Source: Haloferax mediterranei ATCC 33500 (GTDB lineage: Archaea > Halobacteriota > Halobacteria > Halobacteriales > Haloferacaceae). Taken from it: DNA of 64,000 nt. The notes beneath the pieces were generated by a model. The model was given only the letters and a program-made list of their open reading frames with translations. It was not told where the DNA came from and did no database searches. Of the stretch, positions 25,991-32,925 are shown piece after piece (the first letter of the stretch is position 1; each line of letters opens with the position of its first letter). The DNA is taken from assembly GCF_000306765.2 (NCBI RefSeq), contig NC_017941.2, positions 434,001 to 498,000 on the forward strand, read 5' to 3'. Made by a program: the position numbers and the translations under genes.

Positions 25991-26257
25991 TTCTCAGCCC
26001 CGAACTTGCGGTGGGGCCATACAACATCGGGGACCATACGCTTTCTTAGTGTAACGCTTACATAATCCTGAGGAATTAGTGTACCGTATCTCAAAAGATG
26101 TCTCTACAGCAATCCAGTTCTTCAGACACGAAATGAGCTGAAACAGCTGGTCGCTGCAAAGTGTGGACTGAGCGCTGGGTTATATGCCAGGTATATTGAA
26201 CTCCGAGACCAATCTGCTGAACAGAGCGCGCGAATGCAGTATGGGTTCCTAACCGAA
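25991..26257. other. Intergenic, convergent side of the CcdA operon
   Basis: About 270 bp. The AT-rich segment near 26040-26090 is probably the promoter of the leftward SRPBCC/DoxX operon. No gene, insertion-sequence end or tRNA fragment could be supported. Confidence 0.4.
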
Positions 26258-26923
26258 TCAGAGCGCTACCACCACCTGCCAGATTCCCGCGCTGACGAGA
26301 ACCACACCGGCGACTGCATCGAGATACCGCTGTCGTCGCCCGAGCCAGTCCAGAAGCCCGCTGTGGCCTACCGCAATCGCGACAGTCGCACCGAGGAGGA
26401 GCACGCCGAAGCCGGCCGTGTACGCGCCGAGAACGACGAGCGCCGGGGCCGGGGGGAACGTCACTGCCCGGAGGACAATCGCCAAGAACACCGGAGCCAC
26501 ACAGCCAGCGGCGGCGATAGCATAGCCCCCGCCGAACAGCACGAACCCGAGTTTCGACGACCGACGCTCGGGCAACTGGACGTGGAGATTCGGGCTGTAG
26601 CCGACGAGGACTACGCTCCCGAGCACCAGCAACCCGACGCCAACGAGCGGTTCGAGCACACCGAGTACGGGTTCGATTGACTGCCCGACGAGGAGTATCC
26701 CCGCCGATAGCAGGGCGAAGACGACCACGACGCCGAGAAATGCCGCACTCCCACGGACGAGAGCGCCCATCACCGGAACATCCGCTTCGGTATCGTCGTC
26801 GACGCTCGACACGTAGTAGCCGACGTAGCCCGGTAGCAGCGCGTACGCGCACGGCGAGAAGAACGTCGCCACGGCCGCGCCGAGTGCGAGCGTGGCCGCA
26901 CCTGCGGTCTCAGCACCAATCAT
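26258..26923 (-). CDS. ccdA: CcdA-type thiol-disulfide membrane transporter
   Basis: 221 aa from the ATG at 26923. Six hydrophobic helices are visible. The two functional cysteines of the family lie in helix 1 (FFSPCAYALLPGYVGYY) and helix 4 (AIAAAGCVAPVFLAI). CcdA/DsbD passes electrons from cytoplasmic thioredoxin to extracytoplasmic thioredoxins. Here the partner is evidently the TlpA-like protein encoded immediately upstream, whose stop overlaps this ATG (ATGA). Together with Sco they would keep copper-binding thiols reduced. Confidence 0.92.
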   Translation of the reverse strand: MIGAETAGAATLALGAAVATFFSPCAYALLPGYVGYYVSSVDDDTEADVPVMGALVRGSAAFLGVVVVFALLSAGILLVGQSIEPVLGVLEPLVGVGLLVLGSVVLVGYSPNLHVQLPERRSSKLGFVLFGGGYAIAAAGCVAPVFLAIVLRAVTFPPAPALVVLGAYTAGFGVLLLGATVAIAVGHSGLLDWLGRRQRYLDAVAGVVLVSAGIWQVVVAL

Positions 26924-27462
26924 CCGCCACCTTCCCCACCGGCCTCGGTGATGTGGTTGACGATGGTCTCCGCGGAGTGTTTGCCCTTCGCGGTCCACGT
27001 GACGACGTTGTCGGCATCGAGGATAGCCACCATCGGGACGGCGCTTGCACCGAGGGCTTCCGTGAGCGCGAGGTCCTCGTCGGGTGCGACGGGCCAGTTC
27101 CCGTCGTGTTCGACCCACCACTCGCGTATCTCCTCGCGGGTGACGGCGTGTCCGAGCGGCTCGTTGGTCACCGAAACGAACTGCACGTCGTCGCCGACCC
27201 GGTCGTACGCCTCTCCGAGCGGCGTCATAGACGCAGCACAGACGTCACACCACGTAGCGAAGAATTCGACGAGCGTCACGCGGCCCGGTTCGGGGACCGT
27301 CAACGTCTGTTCAGGACTCCCGGGAGCGTCGACTGCCGTCAGCTCGATGGGGTCGACGCAGTCCGTCCCGCTGCCGAGAATGTCGGTTCCACTAACGGCG
27401 TAGGCACCGGTACCTAACGTTGCTGCGCCCGCGAGTCCGGCGAGGAGGTCGCGACGGCGCAT
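26920..27462 (-). CDS. TlpA/ResA-like thioredoxin-fold protein
   Basis: 180 aa. An N-terminal Tat-like signal (MRRRDLLAGLAGAATLGTGAYA) exports it. The thioredoxin fold has active site W71-C72-D-V-C75 in VEFFATWCDVCAASM and a cis-Pro near AVPMVAILD. An additional Cys (C35) lies in the N-terminal part of the mature protein. It is the likely electron acceptor from CcdA and donor to Sco or the cupredoxins. It is coupled to ccdA by a 4-nt overlap, and the Sco gene lies 3 bp upstream. Confidence 0.9.
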   Translation of the reverse strand: MRRRDLLAGLAGAATLGTGAYAVSGTDILGSGTDCVDPIELTAVDAPGSPEQTLTVPEPGRVTLVEFFATWCDVCAASMTPLGEAYDRVGDDVQFVSVTNEPLGHAVTREEIREWWVEHDGNWPVAPDEDLALTEALGASAVPMVAILDADNVVTWTAKGKHSAETIVNHITEAGGEGGG

Positions 27463-27465
27463 TGT

Positions 27466-28155
27466 TCACACCCCGACGAGCGCTTCGACATCCTCGATGA
27501 CTGTCGTCGGCTTCGGTGGGTCTCCGGCGTACGCCCGCTCGACGACGCCCTCGTCGTTCACCAGAAAGATGAGTCCGGTGTGGAGAAACGGCATCTTGGC
27601 ACCCTCTTCGTGTTTGTACGCCTCGCCGAAGGTGTCCTCGACGACGGCTCTGGCTCGACGTTCCGACTTCGGTCGCATGAGATAGCAGTTGCCGAGGTCG
27701 TAATCGAAGCCGCGTTCTGCGCCCCACGATTTGAGCCGTTCTGGTGTGTCGTGCTCCGGGTCGAAGGTTATCGCGCCGAGTGCGATGTCGTCTGTGAATC
27801 CGGCTTCCGCCGCTCGGGCTTGGACCTGCACCAAGTTCTGGCCTAAGTTGAGACAGATGCCTTCACAGCGCGTGTAGACGAACGTCAGCAGGAGATGTCG
27901 CTCGCCGACGAAGTCCGTGGTCGTGACCGGTCGGTCGGAGACGACTCCGGGGACCGTCACTTCCGGGAGTTTCTCGCCGTAGACTGGGTACGGGAGGTCG
28001 GCTTCTTTGAGGTTCTTGTAGTTGTCCGGCGGAGCCAACGTGACGCCCTTCGGTCGATTCTGTCCGGAGAGACACCCGGATACACCGGTAATTGCCGCTG
28101 CACCGGCCGTCTTCAGCACGGTTCGTCTACTGACGGGCGTTGTTGGAGTAGTCAT
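27466..28155 (-). CDS. SCO1/SenC-type copper chaperone lipoprotein
   Basis: 229 aa. The signal SRRTVLKTAGAAAITGVSGC combines Tat and lipobox features. The copper-binding C97-E-G-I-C101 (CxxxC) lies in FVYTRCEGIC, and the partner His in KMPFLHTGLIFLV. SCO proteins deliver copper to the CuA centre of oxidases and to related copper enzymes. No oxidase subunit is present here, so the multicopper oxidase and cupredoxins of this locus are the likely clients. It overlaps the upstream cupredoxin gene by 4 nt. Confidence 0.92.
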   Translation of the reverse strand: MTTPTTPVSRRTVLKTAGAAAITGVSGCLSGQNRPKGVTLAPPDNYKNLKEADLPYPVYGEKLPEVTVPGVVSDRPVTTTDFVGERHLLLTFVYTRCEGICLNLGQNLVQVQARAAEAGFTDDIALGAITFDPEHDTPERLKSWGAERGFDYDLGNCYLMRPKSERRARAVVEDTFGEAYKHEEGAKMPFLHTGLIFLVNDEGVVERAYAGDPPKPTTVIEDVEALVGV

Positions 28156-28742
28156 GGTTCTTCCGTGGACGTGGTGGCCTCGTCCGAGAGCAACGAGTGC
28201 GTCTGTTCGTTCAGTTCCTCGAGTCTGGTTCTCGCGATGCGCGGGAGTTCCGACTGGGGCGGTCGGAGCGCCGGTTGTGCGTCCGGGTCGAGTTCGGGGT
28301 TCCCGACGACAATCCGCCCGACATTACCAATCTGTTCGTGCGCCGTACAGACCGCTTGGGTGTCGACGTAGTCGTACACACCGGGCGTGTCGAACGTCCA
28401 CTCGAAGGTTTCACCGACGGCGCTCATCGTCTCGCTGGCCCACGGCTCGGCGTCGGGCGGAATTCGGTTCGGACCGTACGTGTCGGGATGGTACGCCGTC
28501 GAGTCGTGGTCGCCGGATTCCAGCGTCCAGACGACCGTTCCACCGACCGCGACGTGTGTCAGGCGGGGTTCGAACTTCGGTGTCGGCCGCGAGGTCATCG
28601 TGACCTCAACCTTAGAGGGGAGACCAGAGCGTCCCCCTTCGGACGGCGCCCCCCCGAGACAGCCCCCGAACGCTCCCGCGGCGAGTACGCTTCCGCTCGT
28701 CGCGAGTAACCGTCGCCGCGAGATGGATACTTCGTCGGTCAT
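28152..28742 (-). CDS. Cupredoxin-like lipoprotein with altered copper site
   Basis: 196 aa from the ATG at 28742. The signal has SRRRLLATSGSVLAAGAFGGC (Tat plus lipobox). The cupredoxin fold shows THVAVGGTVVWTLESGDHDST, FDTPGVYDYVDTQAVCTAHEQIGNVG. The halocyanin ligands C and H are kept (CTAHEQIG). The usual axial Met of GM-x-G is Asn (GNVG), and the first His region is GDHDST. About 50 residues after the domain form a helical tail (LPRIARTRLEELNEQTHSLL). It may be a copper carrier rather than an electron carrier. First gene of the leftward copper operon. Confidence 0.82.
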   Translation of the reverse strand: MTDEVSISRRRLLATSGSVLAAGAFGGCLGGAPSEGGRSGLPSKVEVTMTSRPTPKFEPRLTHVAVGGTVVWTLESGDHDSTAYHPDTYGPNRIPPDAEPWASETMSAVGETFEWTFDTPGVYDYVDTQAVCTAHEQIGNVGRIVVGNPELDPDAQPALRPPQSELPRIARTRLEELNEQTHSLLSDEATTSTEEP

Positions 28743-29051
28743 CTGTACACGTTGATATTGCCGCTCTCCCCCGAATAAGAGGCACAGCAATTCCGAGGTC
28801 GGGAGAACAGTATCGAATATGTTCGTCGGCATATGATAAGCGAGGTTGGCGATAGAATGGTGGTGAGAAACCGGATGCGAAGTCAGACAGCGACTCTTGC
28901 ACCGGTCCACCACCTTGCGTGCCGAAGCGGAGCGTCTGAAACTCGAACCGGAACCCAAAACGACTCCAACTTGCAGTCTTCCGGTTTCGAACTACTATTT
29001 CGTTTGGGGTGTGCTAGCAAGCCTTTTGATTAGACGCGTCTAATCTAGGGT
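28743..29051. promoter_or_regulatory. Divergent promoter region of the copper module
   Basis: About 310 bp between the two arms of the copper module. No protein gene is convincing. The right-hand end has the AT-rich core promoter and the palindrome described separately. The left-hand end is AT-rich near 28750-28830 and likely holds the promoter for the leftward arm. Confidence 0.55.
29028..29045. promoter_or_regulatory. Perfect 18-bp palindrome, candidate operator
   Basis: GATTAGACGCGTCTAATC is fully self-complementary. It lies 72 bp before the multicopper oxidase start and 7 bp before the first ATG (29052) of a short upstream frame. An AT-rich TTTTGATTAG directly overlaps its left end, so a bound dimeric regulator would cover the core promoter. 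The regulator is not identifiable here. Confidence 0.6.
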
Positions 29052-29116
29052 ATGAATAGCCCAAACATGGCTGATGACCTGACGGGTTTCACCGACGTGA
29101 ACGCGAGGCGACGAAC

Positions 29117-30382
29117 ATGCCTTCGCTAGATTATTCGAAAGCAGCAGACCTCACGGAGACGTTAGAGCGGCGATTAGCTGATTCCCTCGACCCCGATTTT
29201 ACAGTCAGTCGGCGTGCTGTTCTCGGTGGGCTCGGTCTCGCTGGCGGTGCGGTACTGACGGGTCTCGGTCGAGCGGACGGCGACCCTCACGCAGGCAGCC
29301 ACGAAGACAGTTCCCACGGAAAATTCGGCACCGTTGGGGAATACCGAAACCTCGACTTCGACCCGCACGACTTTCTCACGCAGTTCAACACGGGTCGTGG
29401 GGAACAGGCGAACGTCCCGCAGGACATCTACGAGGAGAACGGTCGAACTGTCCGCGAGTTCGAGTTTACGGCTGTCGATACGACAGTCACCGTCGCACCG
29501 GGTATCGAGTTCCCAGCGTGGGCGTACAACGGGCAGGTTCCCGGTCCGACGCTTCGGGTGGTCGAAGGCGACCTCATTCGACTGAAATTCTCCAACTTCG
29601 GGCGACACGCACACACCGTCCATCCGCACCTGCGGAACCTCAACCCGCGGATGGACGGCGTCCCAACGAACGGGCCGGGCGTCATCGACACGGACGAATC
29701 GTTCACCTACGAGTGGATTGCCCAACCAGCGGGGAGCCACTTCTACCACTGCCACTCGCTCCCGCTGAAAGAGCACATCCACCGAGGTCTCTACGGGTCG
29801 ATTATCGTCGACCCCGACCCCGAGCGCGTCGCCGACCGTCCCGAGGAGTACTGCGAGTTCCACTCCTCACAAATCACCGATGAACTCCGTGAATCACTCG
29901 TCGCGGAGGCCAAGACCCGGAACCACGAGTACCCGGAAAACGACGCCGTCAACGAGATGGTGATGGTGATGAACGGGTTCGACACGAACTTCGACGGCGA
30001 CAACGAGGTCTACGCCGTCAACACCCGCGCATTCGCCTACGGCGTCGGCCAAACCGACGGTAACGGTAACTGGCAGGCCGGCGAGACGAAACACCCGATT
30101 CAGATTGATAAGACGAAGCGCCAACGGGTGTATCTCCTCAACATCATCGAGTTCGACCCCATCAACTCGTTCCATACGCACTCGCAGTTCTTCGACTACT
30201 ACGACCACGGAACGACGCTGACCCCGACGCTGAAGAACGTCGATACGGTCATGCAGTCTCAGGCGCAGCGGGGAATCATCGAACTGGACTACTCGACCCA
30301 CGAGTCGGGACTGTACATGTTCCACGCCCACCAGTCGGAGTTCGCCGAACTCGGCTGGATGAGCTTCTTCGAGGTGGTCTAA
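29117..30382 (+). CDS. Two-domain multicopper oxidase (laccase/NirK-like)
   Basis: 421 aa with an internal Tat signal (VSRRAVLGGLGLAGGAVLTGLG, residues ~29-50). Two cupredoxin domains follow. Domain 1 carries HAHTVHPH and HFYHCHSLPLKEHIHRGLYG, with a Cys suitable for the type 1 copper. Domain 2 carries NSFHTHSQFF and MFHAHQSEFAELGWM, where HAH replaces HCH, so no type 1 site is expected there. The trinuclear His pairs are kept. This is the layout called type C two-domain oxidase, near the root of nitrite reductases. A laccase-like or metal oxidase role is likely; nitrite reduction is not excluded. Confidence 0.88.
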   Translation: MPSLDYSKAADLTETLERRLADSLDPDFTVSRRAVLGGLGLAGGAVLTGLGRADGDPHAGSHEDSSHGKFGTVGEYRNLDFDPHDFLTQFNTGRGEQANVPQDIYEENGRTVREFEFTAVDTTVTVAPGIEFPAWAYNGQVPGPTLRVVEGDLIRLKFSNFGRHAHTVHPHLRNLNPRMDGVPTNGPGVIDTDESFTYEWIAQPAGSHFYHCHSLPLKEHIHRGLYGSIIVDPDPERVADRPEEYCEFHSSQITDELRESLVAEAKTRNHEYPENDAVNEMVMVMNGFDTNFDGDNEVYAVNTRAFAYGVGQTDGNGNWQAGETKHPIQIDKTKRQRVYLLNIIEFDPINSFHTHSQFFDYYDHGTTLTPTLKNVDTVMQSQAQRGIIELDYSTHESGLYMFHAHQSEFAELGWMSFFEVV

Positions 30383-31651
30383 ATGGGGCGCAAAAACACC
30401 GACAGCGGAGCGAAAGCGAGCAACCCGAACACCGACGGCGGAACGGGCGTGACTCGAACCGAGCGTCCGCTGGGGCTTCCCCGATGGGTCGCGGCACTGC
30501 TTCCGCTTGTCCTCCTAGGTCTCATCGTGGGTGGATTCTTCGCAGCCACACCGTTCGCATCGCTCGATACCCGCGGCGAACCGCTCCCCGACGTGACGGT
30601 GACGCACACGACGCTCCCGAACGACGAGACGGTCGTCGTCCACGTCACGAACAACGGGCCGGACGCGGTGACCATCTCGCAGGTCCTCGTCGGCGAGGCG
30701 TACTGGAGTTTCGACGTTCAGGGCACGGATGGTGACAACACGCTCGCGCCCCGCGAGAGCGCACAAGTCGTCATTCCGTACCACTGGAACCCCGGTTGGG
30801 ACCTCGAAGTCGCATTGCTGCTTTCGGACGGGAGCACGGTCCACCACACCATCGTCGCACCCAGCGAGTCGCCGGGGCTGACGACTGACCTTCTGCTGAC
30901 GATGGCCGTCGTCGGCCTGTTCGTCGGTGTCATCCCCGTCGCGCTCGGAATGCTCTGGTTCCCGTTCTTGCAGTCGATGAGCGACCGGTGGCTCCATGCG
31001 ATTCTCGCCTTCTCGGCGGGCATCCTCGCCTTCCTCGCCATCGACGCGGGGTTCGAGGCGTTCGAACTCGGAGAACAGGTACCCGGCGCGTTCGAGGGAA
31101 CGGCTCTCGTCGCGCTCGGTATCATCGGCGCGCTGCTCGCAGTGCAGTCCGTCAGCGCGTGGCGGAAAGAGAGAGCGGACGCCGGTGATTCGCGCGCACA
31201 GAGCGGACTGTGGGTCGCCTACCTCGTCGCACTCGGTATCGGCCTGCACAACCTCGCCGAGGGGTTGGCAATCGGGAGTTCGTTCGCACTTGGTCGCGTC
31301 TCACTCGGCGCGTTCCTCGTCATCGGCTTCATGCTTCACAACGTGACCGAAGGCCCGGCCGTCGTCGCACCCATCGCGCGCGGCGAGCGCCCGCACATCG
31401 CGCACTTCCTCGCGCTCGGCGTCCTCGCGGGTGCACCCGTCATCGTCGGTGGGTGGCTCGGCAGCCTCGCCTTCTCGCCGACGCTCGGGGCGTTCTTCCT
31501 CGCCGTCGGCGTGGGCGCAATCCTGCAGGTCATCTGGGAACTTCGCGGGATGATTCGCCGCAGTGGACGGGTGTCGTCGGCGCTGAACCTCGTTACGTTC
31601 CTCGTGGGACTCGTCGTGATGTACGTGACCGACCTGTTCGTCGCACTCTAA
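30383..31651 (+). CDS. ZIP-family metal transporter with an extra N-terminal exoplasmic domain
   Basis: 422 aa, starting right after the oxidase stop. A first membrane helix (WVAALLPLVLLGLIVGGFFA) is followed by a ~100-residue soluble domain with a beta-sandwich look (VTVTHTTLPNDETVVVHVTNNG; SAQVVIPYHWNPGWDLEVALLLSDG). A ZIP core of about eight helices starts near residue 170. The ZIP metal motifs are LHNLAEGLAIG and LHNVTEGPAVVAP in adjacent helices. ZIP proteins import divalent metals; here copper-linked trafficking is suggested by the operon. The N-terminal domain may collect metal from the partner cupredoxin. Confidence 0.85.
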   Translation: MGRKNTDSGAKASNPNTDGGTGVTRTERPLGLPRWVAALLPLVLLGLIVGGFFAATPFASLDTRGEPLPDVTVTHTTLPNDETVVVHVTNNGPDAVTISQVLVGEAYWSFDVQGTDGDNTLAPRESAQVVIPYHWNPGWDLEVALLLSDGSTVHHTIVAPSESPGLTTDLLLTMAVVGLFVGVIPVALGMLWFPFLQSMSDRWLHAILAFSAGILAFLAIDAGFEAFELGEQVPGAFEGTALVALGIIGALLAVQSVSAWRKERADAGDSRAQSGLWVAYLVALGIGLHNLAEGLAIGSSFALGRVSLGAFLVIGFMLHNVTEGPAVVAPIARGERPHIAHFLALGVLAGAPVIVGGWLGSLAFSPTLGAFFLAVGVGAILQVIWELRGMIRRSGRVSSALNLVTFLVGLVVMYVTDLFVAL

Positions 31652-31669
31652 CCACTGGGGCCTCTCACC

Positions 31670-32080
31670 ATGAACCGACGACGACTCCTCCGACTCGGCG
31701 GCGCGACGCTCGTCGCAATGATTTCCGCGGGCTGTTCGGCCACCGGCAGGTCTGGCGGGGTGAAGCGCGTTTCCATGACCGACGACTTCGGCTTCGACCC
31801 GGAGCGTCTCACTGTTAGCACCGGGACCACGATTCGGTGGGTAAACGACAGCGATATCGTTCACACGGTAACGGCCTACGAAGACGAGATTCCAGACGAC
31901 GCCACCTACTTCGCCAGCGGTGGCTTCGAATCGGAGCGGGCCGCACGAAACGAGTTGACTGGCGGGCTGATTGGTCCGGGAGGTGCGTACGAACATACCT
32001 TCGACGTTCCCGGTACCTACGAGTACTACTGCATCCCGCACGAGAGTTCGGGGATGGTCGGGTCCATCGTCGTCAAATAA
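31670..32080 (+). CDS. Halocyanin-like cupredoxin lipoprotein
   Basis: 136 aa. The signal is MNRRRLLRLGGATLVAMISAGC (Tat plus lipobox). The mature domain is a complete blue copper fold: DFGFDPERLTVSTGTTIRWVNDSDIVHTVT with the first His, and YYCIPHESSGMVGSIVV with Cys, His and axial Met. It is expected to shuttle electrons at the outer face, probably to or from the multicopper oxidase two genes upstream. The gap to the ZIP gene is 18 bp. Confidence 0.9.
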   Translation: MNRRRLLRLGGATLVAMISAGCSATGRSGGVKRVSMTDDFGFDPERLTVSTGTTIRWVNDSDIVHTVTAYEDEIPDDATYFASGGFESERAARNELTGGLIGPGGAYEHTFDVPGTYEYYCIPHESSGMVGSIVVK

Positions 32081-32136
32081 TCCGGTTCTCAGGTAGTTCG
32101 TGACGGAATCTCGTCCGGGTGGTTCGTGACGGAATC

Positions 32137-32838
32137 TCACCTAGGTGGTCCGCGGTGATACCCAAGCACGTTCAGAACCCGGTGAACCGGCTGGATAACA
32201 CCGACCGACCGACCCCACCGATACAGTCGCCGACGGAGCGACCCATCCATGACTGTCGCGTATCGCTTCGGATACTCCGTCTTGAGTCGGTGTTCGAGGG
32301 CCGGGTCGAACGCCGTCCGCGGGACTGACGGATGTCGCATCTGCATGGTCTCCTCGAATCGACAGCCGCCGTCGGCATCGCGTTCCATTCGCCAGCCGAA
32401 CTCTACGTCTTCGCGCCACTCGGAGAATTCGCTTCGGAAGCCACCGACCGCAAGCGCCTCTTTTCGCCGCACTGCGAGATTACACCCGACGTAGTGCCGT
32501 GATTCGGTGTTCCGACAGCCGCCGTAGACCGGCCCTTCGAGACAAACGAGGTCCGGGTCGTTCGCAAATTCGCGGTGAATCGTCTCCAACCACTCCGGTG
32601 GGGGTGTGGTGTCGTCGTCGGTCAGCGCAACCACGTCTGCGTCCGCTGTCTCCAGCCCGATATTGCGGGCGACGGACCGGTCAACCGACGCGTCGTCGAC
32701 GACGAGTATCTCGTAGGGTTCCGAAAGCGTCTGCTCGCGGAGGTGTGCGACCGTTTGGCTGTGGTCGTGCGTGGGGACCGACGGGATGACGACGGAGAGG
32801 GCTGGCTCAGCCGCGGATTTCGCATACCGGACCGGCAT
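32137..32838 (-). CDS. Family 2 glycosyltransferase
   Basis: 233 aa. The GT-A fold starts LSVVIPSVPTHDHSQTVAHLREQ, then EILVVDDASVDRSVARNIGLETA, and the metal-binding TDDDTTPPPEWLE. LAVRRKEALAVGGFRSEFSEWREDVEFGWRM supplies the acceptor-side region with the ED catalytic pair. No membrane segment is visible. The acceptor is unknown; haloarchaeal relatives act in exopolysaccharide or N-glycan assembly. It converges on the cupredoxin gene. Two short direct repeats (TTCGTGACGGAATCTC) lie just outside its 3' end at 32096-32138. Confidence 0.9.
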   Translation of the reverse strand: MPVRYAKSAAEPALSVVIPSVPTHDHSQTVAHLREQTLSEPYEILVVDDASVDRSVARNIGLETADADVVALTDDDTTPPPEWLETIHREFANDPDLVCLEGPVYGGCRNTESRHYVGCNLAVRRKEALAVGGFRSEFSEWREDVEFGWRMERDADGGCRFEETMQMRHPSVPRTAFDPALEHRLKTEYPKRYATVMDGSLRRRLYRWGRSVGVIQPVHRVLNVLGYHRGPPR

Positions 32839-32925
32839 GTTCTATGGTACCACGCCATCGTAGAAGTAGTTACTCGACCAGCGCGGATTACGAAAAAAGG
32901 CCGACGACCGGGGGAAGGAAACGAC

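Noticed and set aside
22294..26257. Integrated element with integrase at the tRNA cluster
   Set aside because: No integrase, replication or phage gene is present; only tRNA fragments and a small duplication suggest past recombination.
26091..26852. 253-codon frame overlapping ccdA in another frame
   Set aside because: Arg-rich shadow product; the CcdA frame has the membrane helices and the two family cysteines.
29052..29129. 25-codon frame starting just after the palindrome
   Set aside because: It overlaps the multicopper oxidase start out of frame and has no conserved feature. It may be a leader peptide, but nothing in the sequence supports coding beyond its position.
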